From Diaporthe sp. PMI_573 (lineage: Eukaryota; Ascomycota; Sordariomycetes; Diaporthales; Diaporthaceae), in the NCBI GenBank assembly GCA_021399435.1, contig JAJTUP010000023.1:496001-560000 (forward strand): a stretch of DNA of 64,000 nt. Reading direction: 5' to 3'. The translations under genes were made by a program, and so were the position numbers. A model generated the notes under the pieces. The model searched no databases and had not been told where the DNA came from. It was given only the letters and a program-made list of their open reading frames with translations. Each line of letters opens with the position of its first letter. Position 1 is the stretch's first letter. Below, one piece after another: positions 34,135-46,350 of this stretch.

Positions 34135-35753
34135 ATGGGTTCGTATAGTATGGGGGATAAATTCGACCTCAAAATAGCCGTTTTTGGCGCTGGTAGGTTG
34201 GCCATCCTCGACCCAGCATGACGGACGCACCAGTTCCGTCCTAGTACTTCCCTGCACGGATCCTGGGCACTACATAACACTTACTGACACTGGTATCGAC
34301 TAAAGGTATGGGTGGTCTGGGTTGCGCACTGGCCCTCGCAAAGAAAGGTTTTCAAGATATTACCGTCTATGAGAATGCTTCAAATCTGGGGTTTGTCGGG
34401 GCCGGAATCCAGCTGGCCCCAAACATGAACCGTATCCTCGACCGGTTAGGGTGCTGGAAGGAGATCTACGCAGAAGCGACCAATGTCAAGGAGACAAGCA
34501 TAAGGCGTGAGTGTGCACGGGAATGGCTGGGATGTTCATCCTGGATACGGCGGGGTTGACTTGCTGACGAGAGACGTGGTTTTGCAGAGGGCAGCACAGA
34601 TCAGGAACTAGCCCACGTCGAGATGCCCGACGTGGAGGAGAAATATGGGTACCCACACTGCACGGGTCACAGGTCGTCACTCGCCGGCGGCATGTACAAC
34701 GGCTGCAAGAAGGAGCCCGCCATCCGCTTCAGGTTCTCGTCAAGCATCGCCAGCATCGACGCGTTCGGGCCGCGGCCCACGTTCACGGTCCAGCCGCGCG
34801 AGGGGGAGGCCTACCAGGCCGAGGCGGACATCATCCTGGCCGCCGACGGCATCAAGTCCACCACGCGGCACGCCATCCTGTCGCACCTGGGCGAGGAGTT
34901 CGGGGAGGCCGACACGGGCCAGGCGGCGTACCGCATCATGCTAAAGCGCGAGGACATGCAGCACGACCCGGAGATGATGGCCCTGCTCGAGAGCGACTGC
35001 GTGGTCCGGTGGATCGGCGAGAAGCGCCACATCATCGCCTACCCCGTCGCCAACAAGACCATCTACAACCTGTCCAGCGCCCAGCCCGACGACAACTTCG
35101 CCAAGGGCATCTCCGCCACCTACACCACCAAGGGCTCCAAGCCGGAGATGGTCAAGGTCTTCGAGACCTTCTGCCCGCTTGTGCACCGCATGCTGGACCT
35201 CGTGCCCGACGGCGAGGTCTGCGAGTGGAAGCTGAGGCAGCACCGGCCCCTGTCGACGTGGAGCCTCGGGTCCGTGGCGCTGCTGGGCGACGCCTGCCAT
35301 CCGACGCTACCGCACCTATCGCAGGGTGCCGCCATGGCCATCGAGGACGGCGCCGTGCTGGCCGAGGTCCTGAGCCGCCTCCCGGACACGCGGCCCCGCA
35401 CCGTCTCGCGCGCCCTCAAGGCCTACGAGGTCCTGCGCAAGGACCGCTGCACCACCCTCGTCGACATGGCCGCCTACTCGGGCCGCCAGCTGCACCTCGG
35501 CGAGGGCGCCGCCCGCGAGGAGCGCGACCGCCAGTTCCGCGAGCACCGCGACAAGAAGGGCGCCGTCCCGGACAAGTGGGCCAGCCCGGACGTGCAGAAG
35601 ATGATCTACGGCCACGACTGCGTCCGGGACGCGGCCGACAAGTTCGACGAGATATTCGCCGGCCTGGGTGATGTCAACGGCGTGAACGGTGTCAATGGCG
35701 TGAACGGTGTCAATGGCGTTAACGGTGTCAATGGGTCAAATAGCGCCCTCTGA
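34135..35753 (+). CDS. FAD-dependent monooxygenase, salicylate-hydroxylase-like
   Basis: Exons 34135-34192, 34306-34506 and 34588-35753 give 474 aa. The flavin Rossmann motif GAGMGGLG spans the first junction (about 18-25). GAGIQLAPN follows, the NADPH/FAD DG motif is at about 173-174 (AADGIKSTTR), and the GD motif is near 320 (ALLGDACHPTLPHLSQGA). This is the group A flavoprotein monooxygenase pattern, which hydroxylates aromatic acids such as salicylate using NAD(P)H and oxygen. The true substrate is unknown. An in-frame ATG at 34024 would add 37 hydrophobic residues; 34135 is preferred because the fold starts soon after. The protein ends in a Gly-Val-Asn repeat tail made by an 18-base minisatellite. 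No biosynthetic cluster genes lie next to it. Confidence 0.9.
35670..35735 (+). repeat. 18-base coding minisatellite
   Basis: Three near-perfect copies of an 18-base unit (35682-35699, 35700-35717, 35718-35735), preceded by a partial copy, encode alternating V-N-G residues at the end of the monooxygenase. Confidence 0.9.
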
Positions 35754-36927
35754 TGGGCCATGTCATGATATTCTTCTTTGCTTATTCCCCCTTCTGCGCA
35801 CCTGTGTATCTAGACTACCTAGGGGAGTGTTTTTTTCCAGCGACGCCACCACCGGCAGGGATGAATGATGATTTCTCTCATACCACTCAATAAGAAAAGA
35901 AATCGCCCAACATACGTTTTCACGAGCTGTTGTTCACGAGCTGTTGTTCACGAGCTGTTGGTTCAGCCCGCACATTTGTGTTGTGGCTGATACTAGTGTT
36001 CACTGCCGGCCATCCGGACTTCCCGCACGCACATGCCCGTACGAGAGTCGACGAGTCAAAGAAAAAGACAAATCTGATACTTTTACAATTTCATTACCCT
36101 ATTAGGACGGGCAAAGCTTAGCTTCACGGTCTCAATTTCTGCCCCCCGAAGATCCTCAGAGCGGGCAGGCTAGTTGACAGGACAGAACCTGATCTCCCGT
36201 GGCTCCTGTTCTCTCAAGCACACAAGCTTGGTCACACCGTAGTCAGAGAGGCAGCTGAGTAGCTGTCGTTGTAACTTGTCAGAACGTCCGGGACTGACCG
36301 ACAGGGGGCCCGGCCCCTGGGAAGGTCGGATCGATACCACCTTATAGCTCAGCTCTAACATCGGGCGACGACGTAACGGCATGCAAGTGAAGAAAGAGGG
36401 GGAGAGGATCCGATCTTGGACCTATTAATGGCTAGGAATTACCGATCAATCTGCACCGCAACGCACTGAACTTCAGCTGGACATGGCTATTCGCTTCCCC
36501 GGTCCCAGTTGGCAGTTTGTACTGAAGTGCCGGGCGACCAAGCCATGGCAGTCGAACCCGGTAAGCCAGCGCGCGGCTCCCGATTCAATGCAGATGATCG
36601 CCGTGCGCGCGCGGCCGACAATGCCCAGACATTTGGCACCTAACTAGCCCAAGTTACTTAGCGATATGCAATTGCTGAGCGGCTGTTACCACATGTATGT
36701 CGTGTAAGTCATATGCCAGATATGGACACCGAGCGGGTCTTGGGTATAATAGGAAAGTCCAAACTCGCATTCTATTATATACTATTGCAAACATGCCACA
36801 TTAACTAGACAGGGTATTTTTGTTTTAAGAAAGTATATCACCACCGCCAGCGCAGGTGGTCTTTCTCGCGTATCTCCACGGAGGGAACAATCCGAGCACA
36901 TGCCGTCCCCCTCTCCATCTACCTTAT
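35754..36927. other. Convergent intergenic region between the monooxygenase and the phosphate permease
   Basis: This 1.17-kb stretch holds both 3' ends. It contains a perfect 14-base triplication at 35919-35960. No gene is supported. A tRNA-like GTCGAACCCGG at about 36550 has no matching cloverleaf arms. Confidence 0.55.
35919..35960. repeat. Perfect 14-base triple tandem repeat
   Basis: The unit TTCACGAGCTGTTG occurs three times without mismatch, about 165 bases after the monooxygenase stop and probably inside or near its 3' UTR. Confidence 0.95.
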
Positions 36928-39360
36928 CTAGACGCTCTCCTCGGGCGTCCGCGCATCCCTGTCCTTCTCAAGGACCCCCTCCCCGGACCCAGCGTGCGAC
37001 GACGGCAGGCCGTGCGTGGCGTAGTCCTCGTCCTCGCCGGCGAGCTCCTCGAGGGTCTTGCGCTTGGTCTCCTTGATCATGAGCGTCGAGAAGACGCCGC
37101 ACAGCATGAAGAGCGCAAAGATCTCGAGGACGTGGTTGAGCCACGGGTTGGCGTTGTCCTTGGTGGCGCCGCGCGTGCGCAGGGGGGCGATGGCGCCCTG
37201 GCCGATGATGGAGCCGATCTTGCCCGACGCCGCCGAGATGCCGTGCGAGGTCGAGCGGTACCTGGTCGGGAAGCACTCGCCGGGGACGATGAAGGTGGTC
37301 GAGTTGGGCCCGAAGTTGAAGAAGAACTGCGCCAGCACGTACACCGCGAGCAGGCCGTTCTGGCCCAGCTTGTCGTAGGCGAAACCCATGACGATGAAGA
37401 GGATCGTGAGGATGATGAAGCCTCCCAGCTGAATCGGCTTGCGGCCGATCGTGTCGACGGTTGCGACTGTGACCCAGTATCCGGGGACGGCGCCGGCCAG
37501 GACGATGATCAGGTTGCCGATAGCGGTGTTGTACAGGATCTCGCTACAAATTGTTAGCAATGCATTTCGGGGGGGGGGCCTATAGCCCCTGAGGCCTTGG
37601 TAGAGGTTGAGGCAAAACATGACTTACTAAGTGGAGGTAGCATGAGAGGTCGAGTAGCCGATGGCGTTGAGAATAGTGGCGTTGTTCAAAGAAAGACCAT
37701 AATAGGCAACATCAAGGAAGAACCAAGAGAGGGCACAGCTGAAGACAATCAGTTAGTTTAAAACCTCGAGTGAATGACATGTTGGGATATGGAAGGCTTA
37801 CCCAGCGAGGAGCATCCCATTCTTGGGGACCGAGTAGTGACGCATGAAATCCTTGAAGCTGGCCGGCTGGACCTTCATGTTCTCAGTGGCGTTCTTCTGA
37901 GCAGCCAGCCGGGAGACCTCGTCGACAGAAGCCTCGCCCCTCTTGCCGCTGACATACAGCTTCGTATCCTCGTCGGCTTTCTCCACATCCTTCTTGACGT
38001 CGAAAGTGTATCGGGGCGTCCTATATACCATGTCATGTTAGTTATCAACCATGAATTGAGATAGAGCAACCACGATTGGACCTACTCAGGGATAGTCAGA
38101 CGGAAGTAGAGAGCAATGCAGCCGGGGACAGCTCCAAATCCGATGAGGACTCTCCACATCTTGTCCACGGCAATAGCGCAGTCTCCAGTGCAGTTTGCCA
38201 GCTTGGTGGAGGTAGACAGAGCGTCCTTGAAACCGAGAGTCACGAACAGCATCACAAAGGCGGCGGCGAGCTGGCCAATTCCTTGCATAGCGAAGACTGC
38301 GCCCATCATCGCTCCTCTCCATTTCGTAGTCGCGAACTCGGAACTGGAATAGAGTTAGCTATCGATGAACTAAGGAAGGGATCTTTCTCAAATAATTGAG
38401 CAGGATTCGGCCATCGTATGCCCACAGTCTGTCTCAAAGCCTGCAGGAGGATGAACGGCTACAACACCGGCAATGAAAAGACCACGGATGGCAGAAAGTC
38501 TTTCACGAAAGCGTGAAAATTGTGCCCGGGAGCTACTTACGTGATGATGGACGACAAGGGGTAGTCACCACCAATGCCAATTCCCATGAGCACTCTCCAG
38601 AAGATGATGAGCCCGATGCTGCGAAGACCTGTCAGTCAAGTCAAAAGTAGAGAGGACTACCAGTCCGGAGGGGCAATTTTTCGACGTACACATCCATGGA
38701 GGGAGAGCCACTGGTCAGGGCCTGAGCAACCGTCGCAAAGATAATGATCATGAGCTCCAGACCATACATTTTCTTGCGGCCGACCTAGAGCGCAAATGGT
38801 CAGCACTAGCCGTGACAGTTGAGAGAAGACAGTATCCATTGGACGTACAATATCAGCAAGAGTACCGAAACCGAACTGGCCTATAACAGTACCAGCACTG
38901 GTAGCCAGCTTGATGGCTGTGTCGGAGCTGGTAGGCATCTTTCCCACGCCGGGGTAGTAGACAATACCCAGCATGAGGGTTAGGAGGGAAGCAGCAAAGA
39001 TATCGTAGCTAGAGAAAAAAAAGTTTGTTGGCTTCTGCATCGGTATCACGTAGCAAAAGGAGGGGTTCGCCATACGAGTCTGTGAAGAAGCCCACGCCGG
39101 CCACCAGGATAGCCCTCACATGGTACCAGCCGAAAGGAGCCTTGTCGATCTCGGCAAGGGCAAGACGACGCCGCTCATTGGGGTCTTGGATGCTGTGGTA
39201 AACAAGAGTCAGCCATCAAATCACCGGGGAGAGAAGGTTCTCTGTAAAGGTAGAGGAGAGGAAGCTGTAATTACTGAAGGAAATCGTTGTGGAAATTGTG
39301 GTAAGCCGCGTTTCCACCTGCCGTCTTGTCGACGGCTCGGGGCTGCGCGGTCTCGGCCAT
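36928..39360 (-). CDS. pho84: Pho84-type high-affinity phosphate:H+ symporter (MFS)
   Basis: Nine exons: 39360-39275, 39192-39076, 39008-38849, 38784-38690, 38618-38541, 38343-38086, 38020-37802, 37738-37628, 37543-36928. They give 579 aa, with every junction in frame. Sequence marks of the family are ERRRLALAEIDKAPFGWYH before helix 1, GFFTDSYDIFAASLLTLMLG, GRKKMYGLELMIIIF (loop 2-3 MFS motif), GIGIGGDYPLSSIIT, a polar central loop (exon 7), and PGECFPTRYRSTSHGISAA. Relatives are yeast Pho84 and Neurospora PHO-5. It takes up inorganic phosphate at the plasma membrane when phosphate is scarce. It is much more intron-rich than its neighbours. I saw no CACGTG (the usual Pho4/NUC-1 site) in the 600 bases before the ATG, only GCACGTCGTGC at 39551-39561. 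Confidence 0.95.
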
Positions 39361-41995
39361 GGTGACTGAAGGCTCGTGTCCTGGATGCTTTTTATCTAAG
39401 TCGATGAGCAGTCCCTTATGGGATTGTGATATAGATCGAGAGTGCCGAATTGAGGTGCAGATGGACGGTCGATCTGCAAGATGCTCTCGGGGTAGATAAA
39501 AAGAACAGCCCTAAGGGGGTGAGGTGAAAGGTTAAAGACAGAGAGGGAGTGCACGTCGTGCTGACTGCAGATGAGGTGGACAAGGTTCGCAGTTTAATAT
39601 CAGATGCGCGGGTCTCTGGAGAAAGGTACGTATCTGCATGACAATAAGGAACAGTCCATCCCTTGTCGAGTACGTACCGCCTCCGTAGCCCCGGTAGTCT
39701 AGTCTGCCTACTGGTGAAAATGGGACTACCCATCCACACTACCCTTTCACGATAACCCAAGCCTGATCTTGTGCGTTTGGAAGTGCCTGCTGGCAGCCCA
39801 GCAAACCAGAAGCAAACAGCTGATCCGGCGCTTTTCACATTGTTGCCCGCTAGTTGGTTGATGTTGGCTTTTCGATGAAGTCTGTTCGCTTGACTCAGTC
39901 CTCGGCGGGGAAAGCCTAACTTGAGGCACATGTAGCTTCGGCGGATTTATTGGTTGCAGAAAAGGCTGATACAGGTCCATGCTCTGCAGTTCGGCCCAGC
40001 CTCGGTCTGAAGTGAAGGGATGCCTGTTGAGAAACGACACGGTTGGGCAAGGCTCTCGAAGCTTTCGGTCGGCGGTCGCAATGGGGAAGGACGGGAAAAG
40101 CCAGTCCTCACTGGTGCCCTGGATCGGTTGCCCGAGATTGATACGTTTCCCTCTCGGTGTCTCTGACAGGCCGTGGCACCGTTTGCACTCAGTGATTGGC
40201 GCATGCTAGACATTGAGCAACACCCGCGATGTTCCGCCCCAATCCTTCCATCCACTAGAATATGGAGGCCTTCCTGTTACATCAGGAATCCCAGCTGGAC
40301 ACACATGCAGCAGTCTTGCTCAATTGAGCCACTGACCAGACAAGATTGGCATATTGTGCCGTGGCTGCCACTCGTGTCTCTCATAGTTGGTCAAGACGAC
40401 CCGTCCAGGCTGACAGAAACGCCTTTCGCCAGTCATCTGGTCTCACCATCGAGGAGCCAGCTCGTGGGGGTGGAGATTCTGTGCATGGTTCGTTTCCAAT
40501 CATTCAGGGCATGTGTCTCTCGTGGAATAATTCCAACAGGCAGATTCAGGTATATGTGAGTGCGGCCACCGACTGGACAGGAGCCTGGGCCCTTATTGAC
40601 GGGGTCCTGAAGATTTCCAAGTAGCGTGGTCCAGCAAGTGCCAAGAACAACGGCGTCGATGGACCCTCCATCTGGTCAGCCCAAGGGTGCCGGAGCATCG
40701 TCAAGCTTCGAGGGAAACCGGGGACTCGAGGCTCAAAGGAGACATGCGCCGTTGCGTGAACTGGCAGGGGTTGCCGTCTGGGGACCAGCCCTCCGCACGA
40801 ATTGGCATGTGTAAGTGGCCCACGTTCTTCGGTTCACGGATGCCATTGGTCAATGCCCGGAGCGCTTCCAGCTTGGTGATAGGACGGCACAGGGCCCCCA
40901 CTATTTGTCCCGACGACATGTCTTTCAGTTCCCGCAGCGACGATTTGGCATTCTTCGAGTCGCAGTCCCTCGGCTCGAAATTAGGAGGGTGGCCAGGCTG
41001 GTCTTCCTTCCTGCAGAGAGTAAACCGCCAAGACGCATTGTGGCCCGCATCCTATTCCATCGGTATTAGTCGCGCAAGCCCAGTGGTAAGCTGCCGGCTT
41101 GGTCATTAGAAACAAGCATCGACAAGCAACGACAAGACATATTTCCAAGACTCCAAGACATTGGCAACACGATCTGACATGGTATGCCAGGAACACTAGA
41201 GCCATGTATTTGCAGAGCCGCACGTCAGTATGCACGAGCATGACATAGACGGAACAGAGGCCACGAGGCAGCTGCAGGACTCCAATCTTAAAATACCACC
41301 TTGTCTTCCCCACCGTGGCTGTCTCGTAACTGCAGTGGGATGGATCTTCGAGACGGGGATCAGTGCTATATCAGCATGGTTCAGAGCAAAGTCTTTTCGA
41401 CCAACCGGAAAGGCGGAATGCGTCACGTTTCCCCTGTGGTCCCAGACTGCCGGATCGAGCCAGCTGTCCAAGGGTACCCTCTCTCGTGAGCTGACCCACG
41501 CACTAATTCATGCTTCGGCGATCACAGATCTTGTGTACGTCCACGGTTTGTGGCTTCATTGCCTCTATAGTGTGGTACCTCGGTCTCTTAGGTCACCTGT
41601 CAGGATCTGCCAGTGCGACCAGGTGTACCATGACAATGGGAAGACCAGCTAACGGGCCGCCCGACGCTCTCGTGCCAGGTGAAGTGATGATAGCACTTCC
41701 ACCGCGAGAGCCCCAAGCTGCCGCTAACCAAACGTCAGACCGAAAAATCTCATGTTGACGGTCCGGTGCCCAATCCAGAGAAACAGAGCCACACAGAGCC
41801 GCGCAGATCTGCCTGAGCTGAAGCCAGCGCATAGCGCCGTCGATAGCTGCGGCAAGGGCGTCAATGCGTTGTGTTGAATTCACGGCCATGTCTCCCTCAC
41901 GCCTCCGGTCGTTGACGCCGGCCGGTTTAGACACCGCGTACCAACGTAGCCATGATCTTTGAAGCTTGCAAGAGCTGTCTTGACTTAGTTGTCGG
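39361..41995. other. 2.6-kb intergenic region upstream of the phosphate permease
   Basis: This contains the pho84 promoter (right after 39360) and the hgh1 3' UTR (left of 41996). No open frame resembles a protein, and no repeats longer than a few units were noticed. Confidence 0.5.
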
Positions 41996-43294
41996 TTATA
42001 CCTCAACCACCTTCCCATCGTCGTCGTCGTCATCGTCGTCCAATTCCACAACACGTGGTGTCTCCTCCTCGACCTCATTGTCCAGCATCAACACCTGGAC
42101 TAATCGCTCGCAGGCCATCTTCACGCCCTCCTCTTTGAGGCGCAGGTGTAATTCTCGGATGATGGGGTAGACCTTGATCTCTCTCATCTTGTCTCGGCCC
42201 TGCCGAGTCGTCGTGAAGAGCATCAAGGTCTCCACATGCGTCTGAATAATGCTGAGATCGTGATCACGCTCCTTGTCCGGTGGCAGCAATGACAGCTCTG
42301 GTAGCATTGCCATCATATCGTCCTCGTCGTATTCTTCGCTGCCCATGATCGGCAGCAGAACGTACGGGAAAATGTGTATCTCGTCCTCAGAGAAGAACAA
42401 AGGGTGCGACGGCACATCAAAAGCAACATTCTTGATGGTACTCGCCACTCCTTTTCGCCTGATGTCAGACTTGTGCTCGGTGAAGACCTTGAGTTTCGTC
42501 AAGGGGATTAAAGAGTCGTACTCCTGCCGCTTGACGAAGTACTGCCTGACTTCTTGGTGCTTGGCTAGGTCAGCAAACAGATAAGCAAGGTAGTCGTAAT
42601 CGGCGTCCTTGTTGTAGGAGCCATCGGCGCCCTTGACGAAGAGGTCGATGAGCTGGTTCAGAACCAGGTCGTCTGATGCCAGGCCCTCAGGCGCCTTCTG
42701 TTTCCGGTTGACAATATTTTTCAACCCATCCCACTTGGCCAAATTTGCTAGCAGCATTGCCAAAAGATTTGCATTTGGCTCCGCAGGGTTCTAGAGGGGT
42801 TCTTGCATTAGTGCGTGGTGCGCATAGAGCGAGCACCTCAGCCGCGTATCTACAGCCCTGAGTCCCCGCGGCTTAATGGACGGGACAAAAAGCGTACCAT
42901 TATCCGAGAGAAAATAACATCGAGGAACTTTTCGTCCGATGCCAAAAAGTTGAGGACCTCGGCATCCGCGGCGATATTTACTAATATCGTCAGGGCATGT
43001 TGGGCAATTTGCTGGCAGCTGGTCAGTACATCAGGTTCCTTGGAGGCCCACAAAGCACGTCACATACTGGACGGTCCTGTATCAGAACCTTGAGGTTCTT
43101 CACTGGAACCAGTTGGTTGATTTTGAAAATTGAGGGTTGCGCTGTTGAGTACCCAACGAGGTTCTCTACGGCGACTGCCCTAATCTGTGGGTTCGGGCTG
43201 GCGATGAAGCCGACAAGCTGTACTAGAAATTAGCATAGTTCTGCTGTCTGGGTTCACGGAGAGTCACACACACCTCTTCAAGCTCTGTGGGCAT
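41996..43294 (-). CDS. hgh1: Hgh1 eEF2-folding co-chaperone
   Basis: Four exons, 43294-43274, 43217-43068, 43011-42898 and 42790-41996, give 359 aa. The first exon encodes just MPTELEE. Armadillo-like helices follow (LVGFIASPNPQIRAVAVENL, QIAQHALTILVNIAADAEVL), then the Hgh1-typical segments (NPAEPNANLLAMLLANLAKW, YDYLAYLFADLAKHQEVRQY, SDIRRKGVASTIKNVAFD, FPYVLLPIMGSEEYDEDD). The end is very acidic (eight Asp). In yeast, Hgh1 hands unfolded eEF2 to the chaperonin TRiC. It diverges from bystin across 392 bases, so two translation-linked genes may share a promoter. The acceptors for exons 3 and 4 were picked by frame and family fit. Confidence 0.9.
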
Positions 43295-43686
43295 TTTCAA
43301 GGAATGTAGAGCGTTGGGATTTTGTTTTGTGTACCTAGAAAGGCTTTGAACAAAACTCGCCCACTTACAGCCTTGGAACTTTGGAGTTGGCAAGGGATAA
43401 ACTACATGTGATGGCGGGGCAGGCAGGAAAAGGTCAAGCTTGGTTCCATTGCGGGCTGCAACATGTGGTGGGCTTGGTGGGGGGCGGCTTGATGTCGTTA
43501 TCGATAAGCAGATAGTGGCAGAACTCAATCAGGAAAGGAAGTCGGTCAAGTTTTTTCCTCAAGCCGCCCAATTCTTTCCAGATGCCCATGATAACTGGTC
43601 AACCCCAGCGGTTTTAAAGTCTGGGAGTCCTATGACACCATTTGAACCTTGAAAATCTTATGACACCACAGAACGGTCCATCCGAG
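43295..43686. promoter_or_regulatory. Divergent promoter region between hgh1 and bystin
   Basis: The 392 bases contain both promoters. ATGACACCA occurs twice, at 43632 and 43660; the second copy also forms an in-frame ATG upstream of the chosen bystin start. No PAC-type motif (GCGATGAG) was seen. Confidence 0.55.
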
Positions 43687-45445
43687 ATGCCTAAAGCCAC
43701 GACACCTGTGGGCGAGCGCCAAGGGCGCCGCCACAACCCTCTTGAAGCCGACATCCTCGGAGGCAGCGGTATCCTGAGATCTGAGAAGACCTCGAAGAAA
43801 ACGAAGCAAGAGAAGGAAGAGGACCACTTCGTCAATTCGAAACAATCAGCGCGGATTCTCCAACTAGGGCGAGAGCTCGCCGACGAGGACGATGACCAGA
43901 ACAAGCCTGCCGCCGAGTCGCGAAAGAGCGCATTCGAAGTCGACTCTCGATTTGCGCAAGACGACGACAAGGACGACAACAGATTCGACGACGACGAAGC
44001 ATGGGGGGAGGAAGACGAGATAGAGCTCGAAGGAGCGGAGATCGCGCCCGAAGACCTGGCCATGTTCAACAAGTTCCTCACGGCCGACGAGGATCCGCTG
44101 TTGAAGCACGGCTGGGACCGGAAACCTGCCGACGGCGAGGAGCAACAAGGAGGGACGAATCTGGCGGATTTGATCATGGAGAAAATTCAGGCGTTCGAGG
44201 CCGGTGGAGGTGACCAGCAGGAGATGGGTGGCATGGAAGACTTCCCCGAGGAGGATCTGCACCCCAAGGTCATTGAGGTCTATGCGAAGTGCGTCATTTG
44301 TCCCTTTGACAGAACACTGTAAAAAGCCCCCATACTAACACTCTCTTAGGTGTGGCATGATCCTGAGCCGTTGGAAGAGCGGGCCCCTTCCGAAACCTAT
44401 GAAGATTCTGCCGACAGTGCCGGACTGGGAGAGAATCGTCGAGGTCGCGCAACCTGAAAACTGGACTCCGAACGCGATTTACGGCTTGACTCGAATCTTC
44501 GCCTCTTCGAAACCAGCCGTTGTCCAGCGATGGCTAGAGATAGTGGTGCTGCCTCGGGTGCGGGATGAGATCTACGAAACGAAGAAACTGTAAGTCCACG
44601 TTGGAAGCGCTAATTGCCCCATAAACTTCCAAGTTGTTTCGCAATCCGTCCGGCAATCGCTGACGCCTGATACCGCAGGAATGTTCATCTCTACAACTCA
44701 CTCAAGAAGAGTTTATACAAACCATCCGCCTTCTTCAAGGGCATCTTGTTCCCCCTTGTCGCTTCGGGGACATGCACGTTGCGCGAGGCTCACATCGTGT
44801 CCTCCGTCATGGCCCGCGTCTCCATCCCTATTCTACACTCCGCAGCAGGACTGAAGGGGCTCTGCGACTTGGCGGCCCAGCAAGCTTCTAATGGCGAGAA
44901 TGCTGCCGCCACAAATGTCTTCATCAAGATCTTGCTCGACAAGGGACTGGCCTTGCCGTACCAGGTCATCGACGCGCTGGTGTTTTTCTTCCTGCGCTTC
45001 AGGTCAGTCGATCCTGCGGCTGTGAAGGAGGCTGAGGCCATGGAGAGGCCATCAGAGGCCAAGATTGGGCGGCAACTGCCGGTCTTGTTCCATCAATGTC
45101 TCCTGAGTTTCGCTCAGAGGTATCGCAATGATATCAATGAGGACCAACGAGAGGTACGTAAAGCATAGTCTTTGAAGCACTTACGCAGGATGAGCATCCC
45201 GTACACTCCCTCTTTTCGAACCCGGAAGACAGCTTCACAACTCGACTCGACGTAAATCTTTGACCTGTTTTACTGAATACTGACTTGTCACTCTTTAGGC
45301 CCTGCTTGATTTGCTGCTCACCCACGGCCACTCTGCCATCGGGCCTGAGATAAGGAGGGAGCTGGTTGCAGGTCGTGGCAGAGGCGTCCCAGTTGAACCA
45401 AAGGGACAGGCCTTTGATGGAGACGACACGATGCAGATTGATTGA
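43687..45445 (+). CDS. enp1: Bystin (Enp1), 40S ribosome biogenesis factor
   Basis: Exons 43687-44288, 44350-44589, 44679-45153 and 45299-45445 give 487 aa. The start is MPKATTP, like other fungal bystins; an in-frame ATG nine codons earlier is possible. The first third is charged and disordered (RRHNPLEADILG, then DDDKDDNRFDDDEAWGEEDE). The conserved bystin domain begins near 200 (CGMILSRWKSGPLPKPMKIL). It includes WTPNAIYGLTRIFASSKP, FFKGILFPLVASGTCTLREA, SVMARVSIPILHSAAGL and ALPYQVIDALVFFFLRFR. The family acts in the nucleolus and cytoplasm on pre-40S particles (18S rRNA processing and export). It is essential in yeast. Confidence 0.95.
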
Positions 45446-46350
45446 TCCTGACAGAGGAGCTATCTGAATTTCGAAGATGGATGAATACCCGCATGACATT
45501 TGGCATTTACCAGATTTCGAGGCATGGAAAATGAGCAGTTAGGGAATGGCGTAGCGGAGTTCAGGTGGGCATTGTGGTCGTTGACTTCTACATGTCGGGG
45601 ACTGAGGAGAGCCATGTTCGTCTCGAAATGATGTACCGGCAGGCCATTTTAACTAGTGGCAAGTTGCCCATGAATATAAGCATCTGAAATTGGGTTCGCC
45701 TCAGGAGACTTGGACGTATCTCCGTCGTGGCTTACAACTCGTGGCTACCAGGCTCTGACCAGCATATCTTGACTGCTTGGGTCTTGAAATAGAATCATGC
45801 AGAGTCAGTTTTGCCATTAGACATGGACGAAAGTTCTCTGGGAAGCCTTCTATCATCTTCCGTACACATCTAGACAATGAGAAATCTTTTTGTAAATACA
45901 AAAGTAACTTATGCTTGCCAATAGTCGTTCAGATTTGCCTCCCATGTTTGTATGTGCTTACTTGAATTGATGGTTCAGGGGCGACTGCGCCACACTGAGT
46001 CGCTGTGGCTGAAAATCAATTTATTCCCGGTCGGGTCGCGTCTCTCAGTCGCGTCTCAGCAGCATCCTGACATGCGCGGGTAGATTGACTACCAACCTGC
46101 AAATCAGGATCAGGCAGCATCCTGGACGTCGCATAATCAAGGCATTCGTATGCTTCATCCGCTGTAGTTGCCTTGGCCTTTAAGCGACGCCTGCTGAACT
46201 CACCCATTGGAGTCTATCTGTTCACAGCGGAACGGATCTCCCTCTTTCCCTGGATCATCCTGGAATCTTCAAAAACAGGCCGCGAGGCTCACAAGGTCAT
46301 ATGTGGCTTTTCCTGTCGCCTTTTGATCTAACACATCCTCACACTCAACC
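45446..46350. other. Intergenic region between bystin and orc4
   Basis: These 905 bases hold the bystin 3' UTR and the orc4 promoter. A short minus-strand frame starting at 46207 (MGEFSRRRLKAKATTADEAY) has protein-like composition for about 37 codons, but I could not extend it into a gene. Confidence 0.45.

Noticed and set aside
35009..35671. 220-codon frame inside the monooxygenase
   Set aside because: R/G/P-rich shadow of the real coding frame.
36545..36560. tRNA-like GTCGAACCCGG
   Set aside because: No acceptor, D or anticodon arm can be built around it on either strand.
39361..41995. Possible decayed transposon in the pho84-hgh1 interval
   Set aside because: No terminal repeats, transposase-like frames or RIP-type base bias were seen.
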